Assembly: GCF_003403015.1 (NCBI RefSeq)
Contig: NZ_QURL01000003.1
Coordinates: forward strand, 186,001 to 250,000
Length of the DNA: 64,000 bases
DNA from: Fulvimarina endophytica
GTDB lineage: Bacteria; Pseudomonadota; Alphaproteobacteria; Rhizobiales; Rhizobiaceae
Direction: 5' to 3'
Shown: piece after piece, positions 18,759 to 26,615 of the stretch
Layout: every line of letters starts with the position of its first letter
Position numbering within the stretch: the stretch's first letter is position 1
The notes under the pieces: model-generated
Databases searched by the model: none
Told to the model about the DNA's origin: nothing
Seen by the model: only the letters and a program-made list of their open reading frames with translations
Program-made: the position numbers and the translations under genes

Positions 18759-19709
18759 ATGAGCGACGATCGATCACGCCAGAGACTGGGACGGGGGCTC
18801 GCGGCCCTCATCGGTGCGCAGAACCATTCGGGATTCGCGCCTGCGGGCCAGGCGGCGAAGGAGCCGAAGCCCGAGGAGACGGTGCGGCCCGACCACGTGG
18901 TCGCCCTCGACCGCATCACCGCCAATCCGAACAATCCGCGCCGCACCTTCGGCGAGGAGGATATCGCCGATCTCGCCCAGTCGGTGAAGAAGCACGGCAT
19001 CGTGCAGCCGCTTCTGGTCCGGCCCAATCCGGATCTCGAAGGCGGCTACGAGATCGTCGCCGGCGAGCGCCGCTTCCGGGCCGCCCGGGCGGCGGGCCTC
19101 GAGACGGTGCCCGTGGTGGTGCGCGATATCGGCAATCGCCAGTCCATCGAGATCGCGCTGATCGAGAACGTCCAGCGCACCGATCTCAATGCGGTGGAAG
19201 AGGCGCAGGCCTATGAGCTCCTGATCGAGGAGCACGGCTATACCCAGGCCGATCTCGCCGAGACGCTGGCCAAGAGCCGCAGCCATGTGGCGAACATGCT
19301 GCGGCTCCTGAAGCTGCCGACGAGCGTGCGCGAGATGATCGTCGCCGGCACCCTGTCGCCGAGCGCCGCCCGCACGCTGATCGGCTCGGACGACCCGGAA
19401 ACGGTGGCGCGGCTCATCGTCAAGGATGGGCTCAGCGTGCGCGAGGCCGAGGAGATCGCCCGCAGCGCGGCGAACCAGAACGAGGCGGCGGACGAGTTTG
19501 CGAGTGGCGCGGCGGAGGCGGGGTCCCCGGCTGGCGCATCGGCGAGCCGGACGGGCGATGCCGAGATCGGCGCGATCGAGGAGCGGCTCGCCGCCCATCT
19601 CGCCATGCGGGTGAGCCTCAAGGGCAAGCGGTCCAAGGGAAGCCTGAAGATCGATTACCGCTCGCCCGAAGAACTCGACGACATCCTCTCCCGCCTCGGC
19701 CTGTCCTGA
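18759..19709 (+). CDS. parB: Chromosome partitioning protein ParB (Spo0J), CTPase clamp
   Basis: 316 residues. The N-terminal ParA-interacting segment is RLGRGLAALIG (9-19). The CTP-binding ParB/Srx domain includes GERRFRAA (102-109), and the helix-turn-helix region includes YTQADLAETLAKSRSHVANM. A dimerisation domain lies at the C-terminus. The ATG at 18759 is chosen over 18699 because the family starts just before RLGRGL. It loads at parS and slides as a CTP-dependent clamp. Three perfect parS sites are in this window. Confidence 0.97.
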   Translation: MSDDRSRQRLGRGLAALIGAQNHSGFAPAGQAAKEPKPEETVRPDHVVALDRITANPNNPRRTFGEEDIADLAQSVKKHGIVQPLLVRPNPDLEGGYEIVAGERRFRAARAAGLETVPVVVRDIGNRQSIEIALIENVQRTDLNAVEEAQAYELLIEEHGYTQADLAETLAKSRSHVANMLRLLKLPTSVREMIVAGTLSPSAARTLIGSDDPETVARLIVKDGLSVREAEEIARSAANQNEAADEFASGAAEAGSPAGASASRTGDAEIGAIEERLAAHLAMRVSLKGKRSKGSLKIDYRSPEELDDILSRLGLS

Positions 19710-19730
19710 GGCGCGGGATGCACCCGGGCA

Positions 19731-19764
19731 CTTGCGTACCTGGGTAACCGGGCACCCACGCAAG
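19731..19764. terminator. Interrupted hairpin after parB
   Basis: CTTGCGT (19731-19737) pairs with ACGCAAG (19758-19764), with inner GGGT/ACCC pairs. There is no T-tract. It lies between convergent parB and the Excalibur gene, so it may serve both. Confidence 0.35.
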
Positions 19765-19815
19765 CTCGGCGCCGGGGAAGACGCGGCGGGACCGGAAGGG
19801 CGGCCGGTATCGCGA

Positions 19816-20067
19816 TCAGCGGTCGCAGCCGATCTCCTGCATGATCTCGACCACCTGCTGGCGCGAGGAGCAGACATTCTCGCACGGAATACCGTCATTG
19901 TCGCCATCGGCACGGTTGTGCTGGCCGGCGCACCAGGCGGTGACCGCCTGGCGGCAATTGGCGTAGTCGGTGCATCGCGCGGCGAAGGCCGGCGCGGCAT
20001 TGGCGAGAATCACCACGGCGAGGACGGCGGTGCGGGCGCCGGTGCGGGGCAGGGACGAACGGGACAC
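19816..20067 (-). CDS. Small secreted Excalibur-domain protein
   Basis: 83 residues from a GTG start. The signal peptide ends NAAPAFA-A (about residue 29). The mature part is an Excalibur calcium-binding motif: two cysteines (CTDYANCRQ, AWCAG), then ADGDNDGIPCENVC, matching the family pattern DxDxDGxxCE. The domain is found in extracellular proteins, often with nucleases, and probably binds calcium. A TAGGTTGT inverted repeat lies just upstream. No partner gene is adjacent. Confidence 0.78.
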   Translation of the reverse strand: MSRSSLPRTGARTAVLAVVILANAAPAFAARCTDYANCRQAVTAWCAGQHNRADGDNDGIPCENVCSSRQQVVEIMQEIGCDR

Positions 20068-20077
20068 GTGAAACTCA

Positions 20078-20106
20078 TAGGTTGTTGCGATTTTCGTTAC
20101 AACCTA
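20078..20106. promoter_or_regulatory. Inverted repeat upstream of the Excalibur gene
   Basis: TAGGTTGT (20078-20085) and ACAACCTA (20099-20106) are perfect 8-base arms with a 13-base spacer, 11 bases before the start codon. It is a possible operator. The cognate regulator is unknown. Confidence 0.4.
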
Positions 20107-20141
20107 GACGAGTTATTTGGCAAGCCAAGCTTATTGTCCGT

Positions 20142-20160
20142 GTCCGGCTGACGGCCGGAC
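20142..20160 (-). terminator. Hairpin downstream of the fumarase-type gene
   Basis: GTCCGGC and GCCGGAC separated by 5 bases, about 75 bases beyond the stop at 20234. It has no T-tract and is only a tentative operon end. Confidence 0.3.
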
Positions 20161-20233
20161 CGATTGCCGCGCGGCTCGTGGGTTTCCGCCGGACCTGCGG
20201 CCGATCCGAAGACCGGCCGTCGGGCGGGTTCCG

Positions 20234-21760
20234 TCAGGCCGGTTCCGTGACCGCGCGGCGCCAGCGCTTCGGGCCGATCGCGTGGACCGAATTCCCCTCC
20301 ACATCCACCGCCACCGTCACCGGCATGTCCTTGACGCGAAGCTCGTAGATCGCCTCCATTCCGAGATCCTCGAAGGCGACGGGCTTTGCCGCCTCGATCG
20401 CCTTGGAGACGAGATAGGCCGCGCCCCCGACCGCGATGAGATAAGCGGCGCGGTGGTGGCGGATCGCCTCGATGGCGGCAGGTCCCCGCTCCGCCTTGCC
20501 GATCATGAGCTTGAGCCCTGTCGCGGCGAGCACCCGGTCCGTGAACTTGTCCATGCGCGTGGCCGTGGTGGGACCGGCCGGGCCGATCACTTCGTCGCCG
20601 ACGGCATCCACGGGGCCGACATAGTAGATGGCGCGGCCCTTCAGATCGACGGGGAGGGGAGTGCCGGCATCCAGCATCTCGACCATGCGCTTATGGGCGG
20701 CGTCCCGGCCGGTATAGAGCGTGCCCGACAGGAGCAGCGTCTCGCCGGGGGTGAGCGATGCGATCACCTCGTCGTCCAGCGCGTCGAGATCGAGATGGCG
20801 AGCGTTGGCATTGGCCCGTTCCAGAAGGATCTCCGGCCAGTCGCCCATATCCGGCGGGGTGAACCGGGCGGGGCCGGACCCGTCGAGGGTGAAGTGCAGA
20901 TGGCGCGTCGCTGCGCAATTGGGGATGAGGCCGACGGGAAGCGAGGCGGCATGGGTGGGGAAGGACCTGATCTTCACGTCCAGCACGGTGGTGACGCCGC
21001 CGAGCCCCTGGGCGCCGATGCCGAGGGCGTTGACCCGCTCGTAGATTTCGAGGCGCAGCTCCTCGGTGCGGTTGGCGGGCCCTCGGCGGCGAAGATCGGC
21101 CATGTCGATGGGATCGTTCATCGCCTTCTTGGCGAGGGCCATCGCCTTGTCGGCCGAACCGCCGACGCCGATGCCGAGGATGCCGGGCGGGCACCAGCCG
21201 GCGCCGAGGCTTTCCACCGTCTCCACCACCCAGTCGGCGATACTGGCGGAGGGATTGAGGACGGCGAATTTCGCCTTGTTCTCCGAGCCGCCGCCCTTGG
21301 CCGAGACGTGGACGTCCAGCCGGTCGCCGGGAACGATCTCGACCGAGAGCATTGCGGGCGTGTTGTCGCCGGAGTTCTTCCGCGCACCCAGCGGATCGAG
21401 AACGATCGAGGCGCGAAGCGGATTGGCGTCGAAGCGGTAGGCGCGGGCGACGGCCTCGTCCACCACCTCCTGGAGCGGGCGCGACAGATCGAGGCGCACG
21501 TCCTGGCCGATGGCGAGGAAGACATTGGCGGTTCCGGTATCCTGGCAGATCGGCCGGCGGCCCATGGCGGCCATGCGCGAATTGACGAGGATCTGGGCCA
21601 TGGCGTCCCTGGCGCCCTGGCTTTCCTCACGCTCCCATGCCGCCGCCATCGCCCGTACGAAATCGGGTGGATGATAGTAGCTGATATACTGGAAGGCCTC
21701 GGCGATCGAGTCGATCAGGTCCGTCTCTGCGATCATGGTCATGGGGGTCTGCGGGCTCAT
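20234..21760 (-). CDS. Class I fumarate hydratase family protein (fumarase or mesaconase)
   Basis: 508 residues with the fused alpha and beta domains of oxygen-sensitive class I fumarases. Three cysteines in family positions, C72 (ICQDTGTA), C190 (GWCPPGI) and C282 (PNCAATRHLHF), would hold the [4Fe-4S] cluster. The family hydrates fumarate, mesaconate or related unsaturated diacids. Its ATG overlaps the stop of the CitF-type gene (ATGA), so the two are translationally coupled. In that company a mesaconase role giving citramalate is attractive, but fumarase cannot be excluded. Confidence 0.9.
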   Translation of the reverse strand: MSPQTPMTMIAETDLIDSIAEAFQYISYYHPPDFVRAMAAAWEREESQGARDAMAQILVNSRMAAMGRRPICQDTGTANVFLAIGQDVRLDLSRPLQEVVDEAVARAYRFDANPLRASIVLDPLGARKNSGDNTPAMLSVEIVPGDRLDVHVSAKGGGSENKAKFAVLNPSASIADWVVETVESLGAGWCPPGILGIGVGGSADKAMALAKKAMNDPIDMADLRRRGPANRTEELRLEIYERVNALGIGAQGLGGVTTVLDVKIRSFPTHAASLPVGLIPNCAATRHLHFTLDGSGPARFTPPDMGDWPEILLERANANARHLDLDALDDEVIASLTPGETLLLSGTLYTGRDAAHKRMVEMLDAGTPLPVDLKGRAIYYVGPVDAVGDEVIGPAGPTTATRMDKFTDRVLAATGLKLMIGKAERGPAAIEAIRHHRAAYLIAVGGAAYLVSKAIEAAKPVAFEDLGMEAIYELRVKDMPVTVAVDVEGNSVHAIGPKRWRRAVTEPA

Positions 21761-23244
21761 GGGGCGTCTTCCATCTGGCGAACGGTATCGGTGATCGAGC
21801 CGTCGCGATATTCGCAGGTCGCGACGACGCGCCCGGTGGCGCGCGGCGGGGTCGGCTGGCTCGCTGCCTTCGTCGCCTCGGCCGCGAGATCCTCGATGGA
21901 CCTGACGTTCAGATCGGCCGCGCGCAGCCGTTCGGCAAGGTCGGCGCGCGCCGGATTGACCGCGATGCCCTGATCGGTGACGAGAACGTCGATGGTGGTG
22001 CCGGGCGTCGTCAGCGTCGTGACCTCGGGAACCAGTTTGGCGAAACCGGCCGCCGTCAGCCGCGTGGTGATGATCGAAAGCTGCGCCCCCGCCGCCGTGT
22101 CCGCGTGGCCGCCCGAGCCGCCGATGAGGATGCCGCCGGCCTTGGTGGTGACGTTGACGTTGAAGGCGAGATCGATCTCGGCGGCGCCGAGGACCACCGC
22201 GTCCACCCGGTCGACCACGGCGCCGCCGAGATGGGGCGCGGCATAGGTCGCGGCCGACATCGCCTGATGGCGCGGATCGCTCTGATAGGAGCGGACGGCG
22301 TCGAGATCGAAGCACTGGACGTCCATGAGGGTGCGGAAGAGACCGGCCTTCAGCATCTCCACGTGAAAGCCGGTGATGCCGCCCGAGGCGAAGCTCCCCG
22401 TCACGCCGCGCCGGGTCATCTCGCGCCCGACGGCGGCGGCGGTGGCGAGCGAAATGCCGCCGGCTCCGGTCTGAAAGGAGAAGCCGTCGACGAGGAGCCC
22501 GCTCGCGGCGATGACGGCGGCGGCCTGTTCGCCGATGCCGAGGCTGACGGGTTCCGTCGCAGGCCGCGTGGTGCCCGAGGCGATGCCGGAGGGATCGCCG
22601 ATGCTCTCCACCGCGACGACGAAATCGACCTTGCCTTGCGAGATGTCGATGGGCTGGACCGGGAAGGGCACGAGGCTGTCGGTGACCGCGACCACGTGAC
22701 GGGCGACCTCCACATCGGTCTGGGGATAGCCGAGGGTTCCGCAGGCGGTCTTGCCGGCCCGGCCCGAGATATTGCCGAGATCGTCGGCGGCGGGGGCCGC
22801 GACGAAGGCGGCGTCGACGACGAGCTCGCCCATATCGAGCGCCCGTGCCCGGCCGCCATGGGTGCGCATGACGACGGGTTCGGGGACGAGCCCCCGGCTC
22901 ACCGCCTCGCCGACGGGGCCCGAGATGAAGCTTGCCGAAAGCGTCGAGACGACGCCTGCGCGGATGTGATCGACGAGCGGCGCATGGACCGGGAAGATCG
23001 AGGTCGCGGCGACGTGAAGGTTCTTAAGGCCCCGCGCCGCCAGCGCGTCGAGGACCATGTTGAGGACCGCGTCGCCATTGCGCAGGTGATGGTGGAAGGA
23101 GACCGTCGCCCCGTCCCGAAGCTCGCAGGCCGCAATCGCCGCATCGAGGCTCGGCAGGAGCTTGGTGCGGCGGGCAGCGCCCTTGCGGATGGAGCCGGCC
23201 CCTTGCCGGGCGGCGCGGTCAGTGGTCTCGGTCTGGTGAAGCAT
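21757..23244 (-). CDS. citF: Citrate lyase alpha subunit-like CoA-transferase (CitF family)
   Basis: 495 residues from the ATG at 23244, with GGAGG five bases upstream (a GTG immediately before it is possible). CitF features include FHHHLRNGD near residue 50, SGPVGEAVSRG, the GRAGKTACG segment and GGSGGHADTAAGAQ near the C-terminus. In citrate and citramalate lyase the alpha subunit transfers the acyl-carrier thioester to the substrate. No gamma (ACP) gene or citX/citG/citC is nearby, so it may use free CoA. It overlaps the citE-type gene upstream by 26 bases. Confidence 0.88.
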   Translation of the reverse strand: MLHQTETTDRAARQGAGSIRKGAARRTKLLPSLDAAIAACELRDGATVSFHHHLRNGDAVLNMVLDALAARGLKNLHVAATSIFPVHAPLVDHIRAGVVSTLSASFISGPVGEAVSRGLVPEPVVMRTHGGRARALDMGELVVDAAFVAAPAADDLGNISGRAGKTACGTLGYPQTDVEVARHVVAVTDSLVPFPVQPIDISQGKVDFVVAVESIGDPSGIASGTTRPATEPVSLGIGEQAAAVIAASGLLVDGFSFQTGAGGISLATAAAVGREMTRRGVTGSFASGGITGFHVEMLKAGLFRTLMDVQCFDLDAVRSYQSDPRHQAMSAATYAAPHLGGAVVDRVDAVVLGAAEIDLAFNVNVTTKAGGILIGGSGGHADTAAGAQLSIITTRLTAAGFAKLVPEVTTLTTPGTTIDVLVTDQGIAVNPARADLAERLRAADLNVRSIEDLAAEATKAASQPTPPRATGRVVATCEYRDGSITDTVRQMEDAP

Positions 23245-24091
23245 CACCGCCTCCTTGCTTGTCTCGTGCGCGCGAGAGGATGCGCCGTGCGGCGTCCTCG
23301 ACCGGCTTGTCGATCATCCGTCCGTCGAGGGCGACGGCACCCGCGCCCGCGCCCGCGCTTGCCGCGAGAACGCGGCGGGCCCATTCGAGGTCTTCCTCGC
23401 TCGGCGCGAAACCGGCGCGGCACGGCTCGACCTGCGCGGGGTGAATCAGGAGCTTGCCCCCGAAGCCGAAGGCGCGGGCCTTCGCGGCCTCTTCCCGCGT
23501 CTTTTCCGCGTCGAGATCCGGGGTGACGCTGTCGACGGGGGCGGGCTTGCCGGCGAGCCGCGAGCGCCAGACGAGGTGCTGGCGGGCAAGCGACAGGGCC
23601 TCGAAGCTAGGCTCGGCGCCGATATCGAGCGCGTAGTCGAGATGGCCGAAGACGGCCCGCACGGCGCCGGGTGCGGCGAGAAGATGGTCGATCCGATCGA
23701 GGCCGAGCGCGGTCTCGATCTGGACGAGAACGTCGAGATCGCGGCCCGCCGCCGATCGCAGCGCCGCGACGTCCTCGGCCCGCTCGGCCTTGGGCAGGAG
23801 AACCGCCCGGACCGGAACCTCTGCAAGAAGCGCGCAATCGGCCGCGAAGGCCTCGCTCGAATCGGGCCCATCGACGGCCGGATTGACCCGGATCACGATC
23901 CGGTGCCAGTCGATATCGGCCCCGCGCACCGCCTCCCGCGCCGCGGCCTTGGCCGCCGGGCGCACCGCGTCTTCCAGATCGAGGATCACCCGGTCCGCCC
24001 CCGAGGCGATCGCCTTGGCGAAGCGGTCGGGCCGGTCGGCCGGCACGAAGAGGAAGGTGACGGGATCGGTCATGCTCATGCTCATGCCCAT
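23219..24091 (-). CDS. citE: HpcH/HpaI aldolase / CitE-family CoA-ester lyase
   Basis: 290 residues from the first ATG; the later Met at residue 7 (24073) is also plausible because the first six residues are a Met/Ser repeat. CitE-family motifs: VILDLEDAV with metal-binding acidic residues (38-41), RVNP, a central VQIETALG, and the C-terminal GFGGKLLIHPAQV. Relatives cleave citryl-, citramalyl-, malyl- or methylmalyl-CoA. Sitting between CoA-transferase and SDR genes, it is the carbon-carbon bond-breaking step of the pathway. Confidence 0.9.
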   Translation of the reverse strand: MGMSMSMTDPVTFLFVPADRPDRFAKAIASGADRVILDLEDAVRPAAKAAAREAVRGADIDWHRIVIRVNPAVDGPDSSEAFAADCALLAEVPVRAVLLPKAERAEDVAALRSAAGRDLDVLVQIETALGLDRIDHLLAAPGAVRAVFGHLDYALDIGAEPSFEALSLARQHLVWRSRLAGKPAPVDSVTPDLDAEKTREEAAKARAFGFGGKLLIHPAQVEPCRAGFAPSEEDLEWARRVLAASAGAGAGAVALDGRMIDKPVEDAARRILSRARDKQGGGDASPDRDH

Positions 24092-24112
24092 GCTCTGCGT
24101 GTGGGGAACGCC

Positions 24113-24862
24113 TCAGATCGTGCGCCCGCCATCGACCTCGAGGACGACACCGGTGATGAATTCGGCCTCGTCGGAGACGAGATAGAGACAGGCGTTCGCG
24201 ACGTCGCGCGGCTCCGACATGCGGCCGAGCGGGATGGTGCCGATGAACTTCTCCCGGTTCTCCGGCGTGTCCGGGGCGCCCATGAAGCTTTCCAGCATGG
24301 CGGTCGCGCCGACGACCGGGGCGACGCAGTTCACGCGAATCCTGTCGGGGGCGAGCTCGACCGCCATGGAGCGCGACAGGAGGTTCACCGCGCCCTTGCT
24401 CGAATTGTACCAGGTAAGGCCCGGACGCGGCCTGATGCCGGCGGTGGAGCCGATATTGACGATGACGCCGCCGCCGGCCTGCCGCATGACGGGCACGCAG
24501 GCATTGGCCATGTGGAAGATCGCCTTGACGTTGATCGCGTAGATCTTGTCGAACTCGTCTTCGCCGACGTCGAGCATGGGCTTGTTGCGATGGGTCCATC
24601 CGGCATTGTTGACGACGATGTCGAGCCCGCCGCCGAAGGCGCGCGTGGTCTCGACGGCGCCCTCGACAGCCTCCTTGGAGGTCACGTCGCCGGCGACCAC
24701 TTTCGCCGCCTCGCCGATCCCGGCTGCGACCCGTTCGGCGCCCTCGCGGTTGATGTCCATGAGGACCACCTTGGCGCCTTCGCGCGCGAAGACCGTCGCG
24801 ATCTCGGCCCCGAAACCCGATCCCGCGCCGGTGACGAGGGCCGTCTTGTCCTGAAGTCTCAT
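24113..24862 (-). CDS. SDR-family oxidoreductase
   Basis: 249 residues, a classical short-chain dehydrogenase. Cofactor loop TGAGSGFG (11-18), NNAG (85-88), catalytic S139 and the Y152-x3-K156 pair (YNSSK). An aspartate after the second strand (LMDIN) favours NAD over NADP. It is the third of six genes in the leftward operon (GST, SnoaL-like, SDR, CitE, CitF, fumarase-type). The alcohol it oxidises is unknown. Confidence 0.9.
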   Translation of the reverse strand: MRLQDKTALVTGAGSGFGAEIATVFAREGAKVVLMDINREGAERVAAGIGEAAKVVAGDVTSKEAVEGAVETTRAFGGGLDIVVNNAGWTHRNKPMLDVGEDEFDKIYAINVKAIFHMANACVPVMRQAGGGVIVNIGSTAGIRPRPGLTWYNSSKGAVNLLSRSMAVELAPDRIRVNCVAPVVGATAMLESFMGAPDTPENREKFIGTIPLGRMSEPRDVANACLYLVSDEAEFITGVVLEVDGGRTI

Positions 24863-24874
24863 CGCGAAGTCTCC

Positions 24875-25294
24875 CTATTGCGCGCCGAGCTGCTTCTGAA
24901 GTGTGGCATTGTCGATGGCCGGCCACTGCTCGGCGATCATGCCGTCCTCCATGCGGAAGAGGTCGAGGACGGCGACGTCGAAACGCCTGCCGGTGGGATC
25001 GAGATCGCCGAAGGGACCGGAATGGACGCCCCGGAACCGAAGCCGGATCAGCACCTTGTCGTTCTCGGCGACCGTATCCTGAACGTCGAGCTCGATGTCG
25101 GAGAACGCGCCGAGAAGCAGGTCGCCGAGCTTCAGGACGCCCTCCGGCCCGACCACGTCGAAGGGCAGGGTTTCGTCGTGCCGCACATAGTCGGGCCGGA
25201 CATTGGCTTCCAGCCAGTCCCGGTCCTTGGAGGCGAAAGCCTTGAAATAGTCCTTCGCCCGCTGGCGGTTGGCTTCGATCGTCTCGCTCATCAT
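24875..25294 (-). CDS. SnoaL-like / ester cyclase-family (NTF2-like) protein
   Basis: 139 residues. The tandem ATGs at 25294 and 25291 follow GGGAG, whereas the upstream ATG at 25306 has no Shine-Dalgarno. The cone-shaped NTF2 fold is suggested by the N-terminal helices (RAKDYFKAFASKD), a HDETLPF loop and a RRFDVAVLDLFRMEDGMI beta stretch. The ending EQWPAIDNATLQKQLG is typical of SnoaL-like ester cyclases. Members are hydrolases, isomerases or cyclases without cofactor. In this operon it may process an early ring or lactone intermediate (inference). Confidence 0.75.
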   Translation of the reverse strand: MMSETIEANRQRAKDYFKAFASKDRDWLEANVRPDYVRHDETLPFDVVGPEGVLKLGDLLLGAFSDIELDVQDTVAENDKVLIRLRFRGVHSGPFGDLDPTGRRFDVAVLDLFRMEDGMIAEQWPAIDNATLQKQLGAQ

Positions 25295-25318
25295 CGGGTC
25301 TCCCATAAGGTCTGTCGG

Positions 25319-26254
25319 TCAGGCCGCATCGCCGGCGGCGAGCGTTTCGAAGCCGGCGCGCGGGAAGTGGACGTGGACGCGGCCCGTCTCGGGCGTCTCG
25401 CGCGCGATCACGATCTCCTGGGCGTCGGCGGCGACGATCTCGCCGAAGACCGGCACCTTCGCATTGTCGTCGGGGGTGACCGAGACCCGCGTTCCGAGCG
25501 CAAGGCCCGAGGGATCGGCATCGGCGGAAAAGCCGTCGCCCGGCTCGCCATCGCGGGCCGCATCCACCGCCGCCTGCGGATCGATCTCGCGGGTGGGCTC
25601 GCGCTTCAGGGCGGCGATCCGGTCCATCCAGGCGGTGACGGCGGGGGACAGGTTCAGCTGCCGGTCGATCACCTCGGCCCCGGCATTGGCGCGCAGCAGC
25701 CAGAGCGAATGGTAGCAGGTGAGATCGGCGGCGCTGACGGCATCGCCGGTCAGGCAGGCATTGCGGGTGCCGAGCATCGAGGTCAGCCATTCGCCGAAGG
25801 CTGCGAGCTGCTGCACGAAGATCGGCTGCAGCGGGTCCATGGCGGGCTTGGAGATGTCGTAGCCGAGATAGTTGTCCTTGCGGTCCTTGAGGAAGGCCTC
25901 GGGCAGATGCTCGCCGATATGGCCGACGAGGAGGCCGACGGCCGGGCGCCAGGTGGAGCGGTCCCACCACAGGGACAGCGCCTTGGCGAGGCCCTCGCCA
26001 TCGGGATAGAGGCTCGGCTCGGGTGCGATGCGCTCGAGAGCGCGCAGGATCATCTCGGTGTCGCAATAGATGTCGGCGCCGACCTGCAGCACCGGAAGGC
26101 GGCGATAGCCGCCGGTCAGCGCGTCGAGAAGCGGACGGGGCGGCACGGCCTCGACCTTGACCGAGGACCAGTCGAGCCGCTTGAGGCCGAGCGCCAGCCG
26201 GATCTTCTCGGAAAAGGGCGACAGGTCGTAGTGATGAAGGATGATGTCGGTCAT
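25319..26254 (-). CDS. Glutathione S-transferase family protein with extra C-terminal domain
   Basis: 311 residues. The thioredoxin-like N-domain has the active-site region HHYDLSPFSEKIRLALG and a RRLPVLQVG cis-Pro loop with ETEM-like DTEMI. The all-helical C-domain runs to about residue 225. About 85 further residues follow, including LGTRVSVTPDDNAKVPVFGE and VHVHFPRAGFE, which look like a small beta domain not found in ordinary GSTs (about 200-230 residues). It is first in the leftward operon, divergent from a LysR gene. It is probably a glutathione-dependent isomerase or lyase of the pathway. Confidence 0.82.
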   Translation of the reverse strand: MTDIILHHYDLSPFSEKIRLALGLKRLDWSSVKVEAVPPRPLLDALTGGYRRLPVLQVGADIYCDTEMILRALERIAPEPSLYPDGEGLAKALSLWWDRSTWRPAVGLLVGHIGEHLPEAFLKDRKDNYLGYDISKPAMDPLQPIFVQQLAAFGEWLTSMLGTRNACLTGDAVSAADLTCYHSLWLLRANAGAEVIDRQLNLSPAVTAWMDRIAALKREPTREIDPQAAVDAARDGEPGDGFSADADPSGLALGTRVSVTPDDNAKVPVFGEIVAADAQEIVIARETPETGRVHVHFPRAGFETLAAGDAA

Positions 26255-26615
26255 GGGTCTCGCGCTCCTCCGCGAAGGACCATGAGACCCGATCCGACGA
26301 TCGGGGCCTCATGGTCCGCTGTCCTGTCTTCGCATCGGATCGCCCGCAAACAGATCCTCACCCTCGGGGGCCGATGCCTTGCCGGGCCCGCGCCGTTTTC
26401 CCTCAGCGCCCTCCCGGAGCGCACCCTATCAGCCGGAGCGGGCGCTCGCGTAAGACCCATTTCATGGCGGGGCCATAGGAAAGCCCTCTGGCACCGGCCG
26501 GAACGGGATGCCGGATGCCGTCTGCGATCGGGGCAGGGCCGTTCCGAACTGCGGCGCCTTAAGCATTCTCATCGCGCGCATGCGCGTTAGATCAGGACGG
26601 GGAGGGTCGCGCGGC
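26255..26615. other. 361-base divergent control region between the GST and LysR genes
   Basis: It holds a 41-base palindrome close to the GST start (26277-26317) and otherwise GC-rich sequence. No gene is supported; an in-frame upstream extension of the LysR gene begins at 26508 but lacks conservation. Confidence 0.5.
26277..26317. promoter_or_regulatory. 41-base palindrome in the divergent promoter region
   Basis: GGACCATGAG-ACCCGATC is mirrored around CGAC by GATCGGGGC-CTCATGGTCC. It begins 23 bases before the GST start codon. It is a candidate operator for the adjacent LysR protein or a 5' hairpin of the leftward mRNA. Confidence 0.5.

Noticed and set aside
14551..20230. A replication origin (DnaA-box cluster) near the par genes
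   Set aside because: No group of TTATCCACA-like boxes was seen in the intergenic stretches.
22355..22375. A CCACGTGAAAG sequence resembling half a parS
   Set aside because: Only one half matches and it is inside the CitF-type coding region; too degenerate to call.
23255..26590. An 1111-codon plus-strand frame across the citE, SDR, SnoaL-like and GST genes
   Set aside because: It runs antisense to four well-supported genes and has the composition of a shadow.
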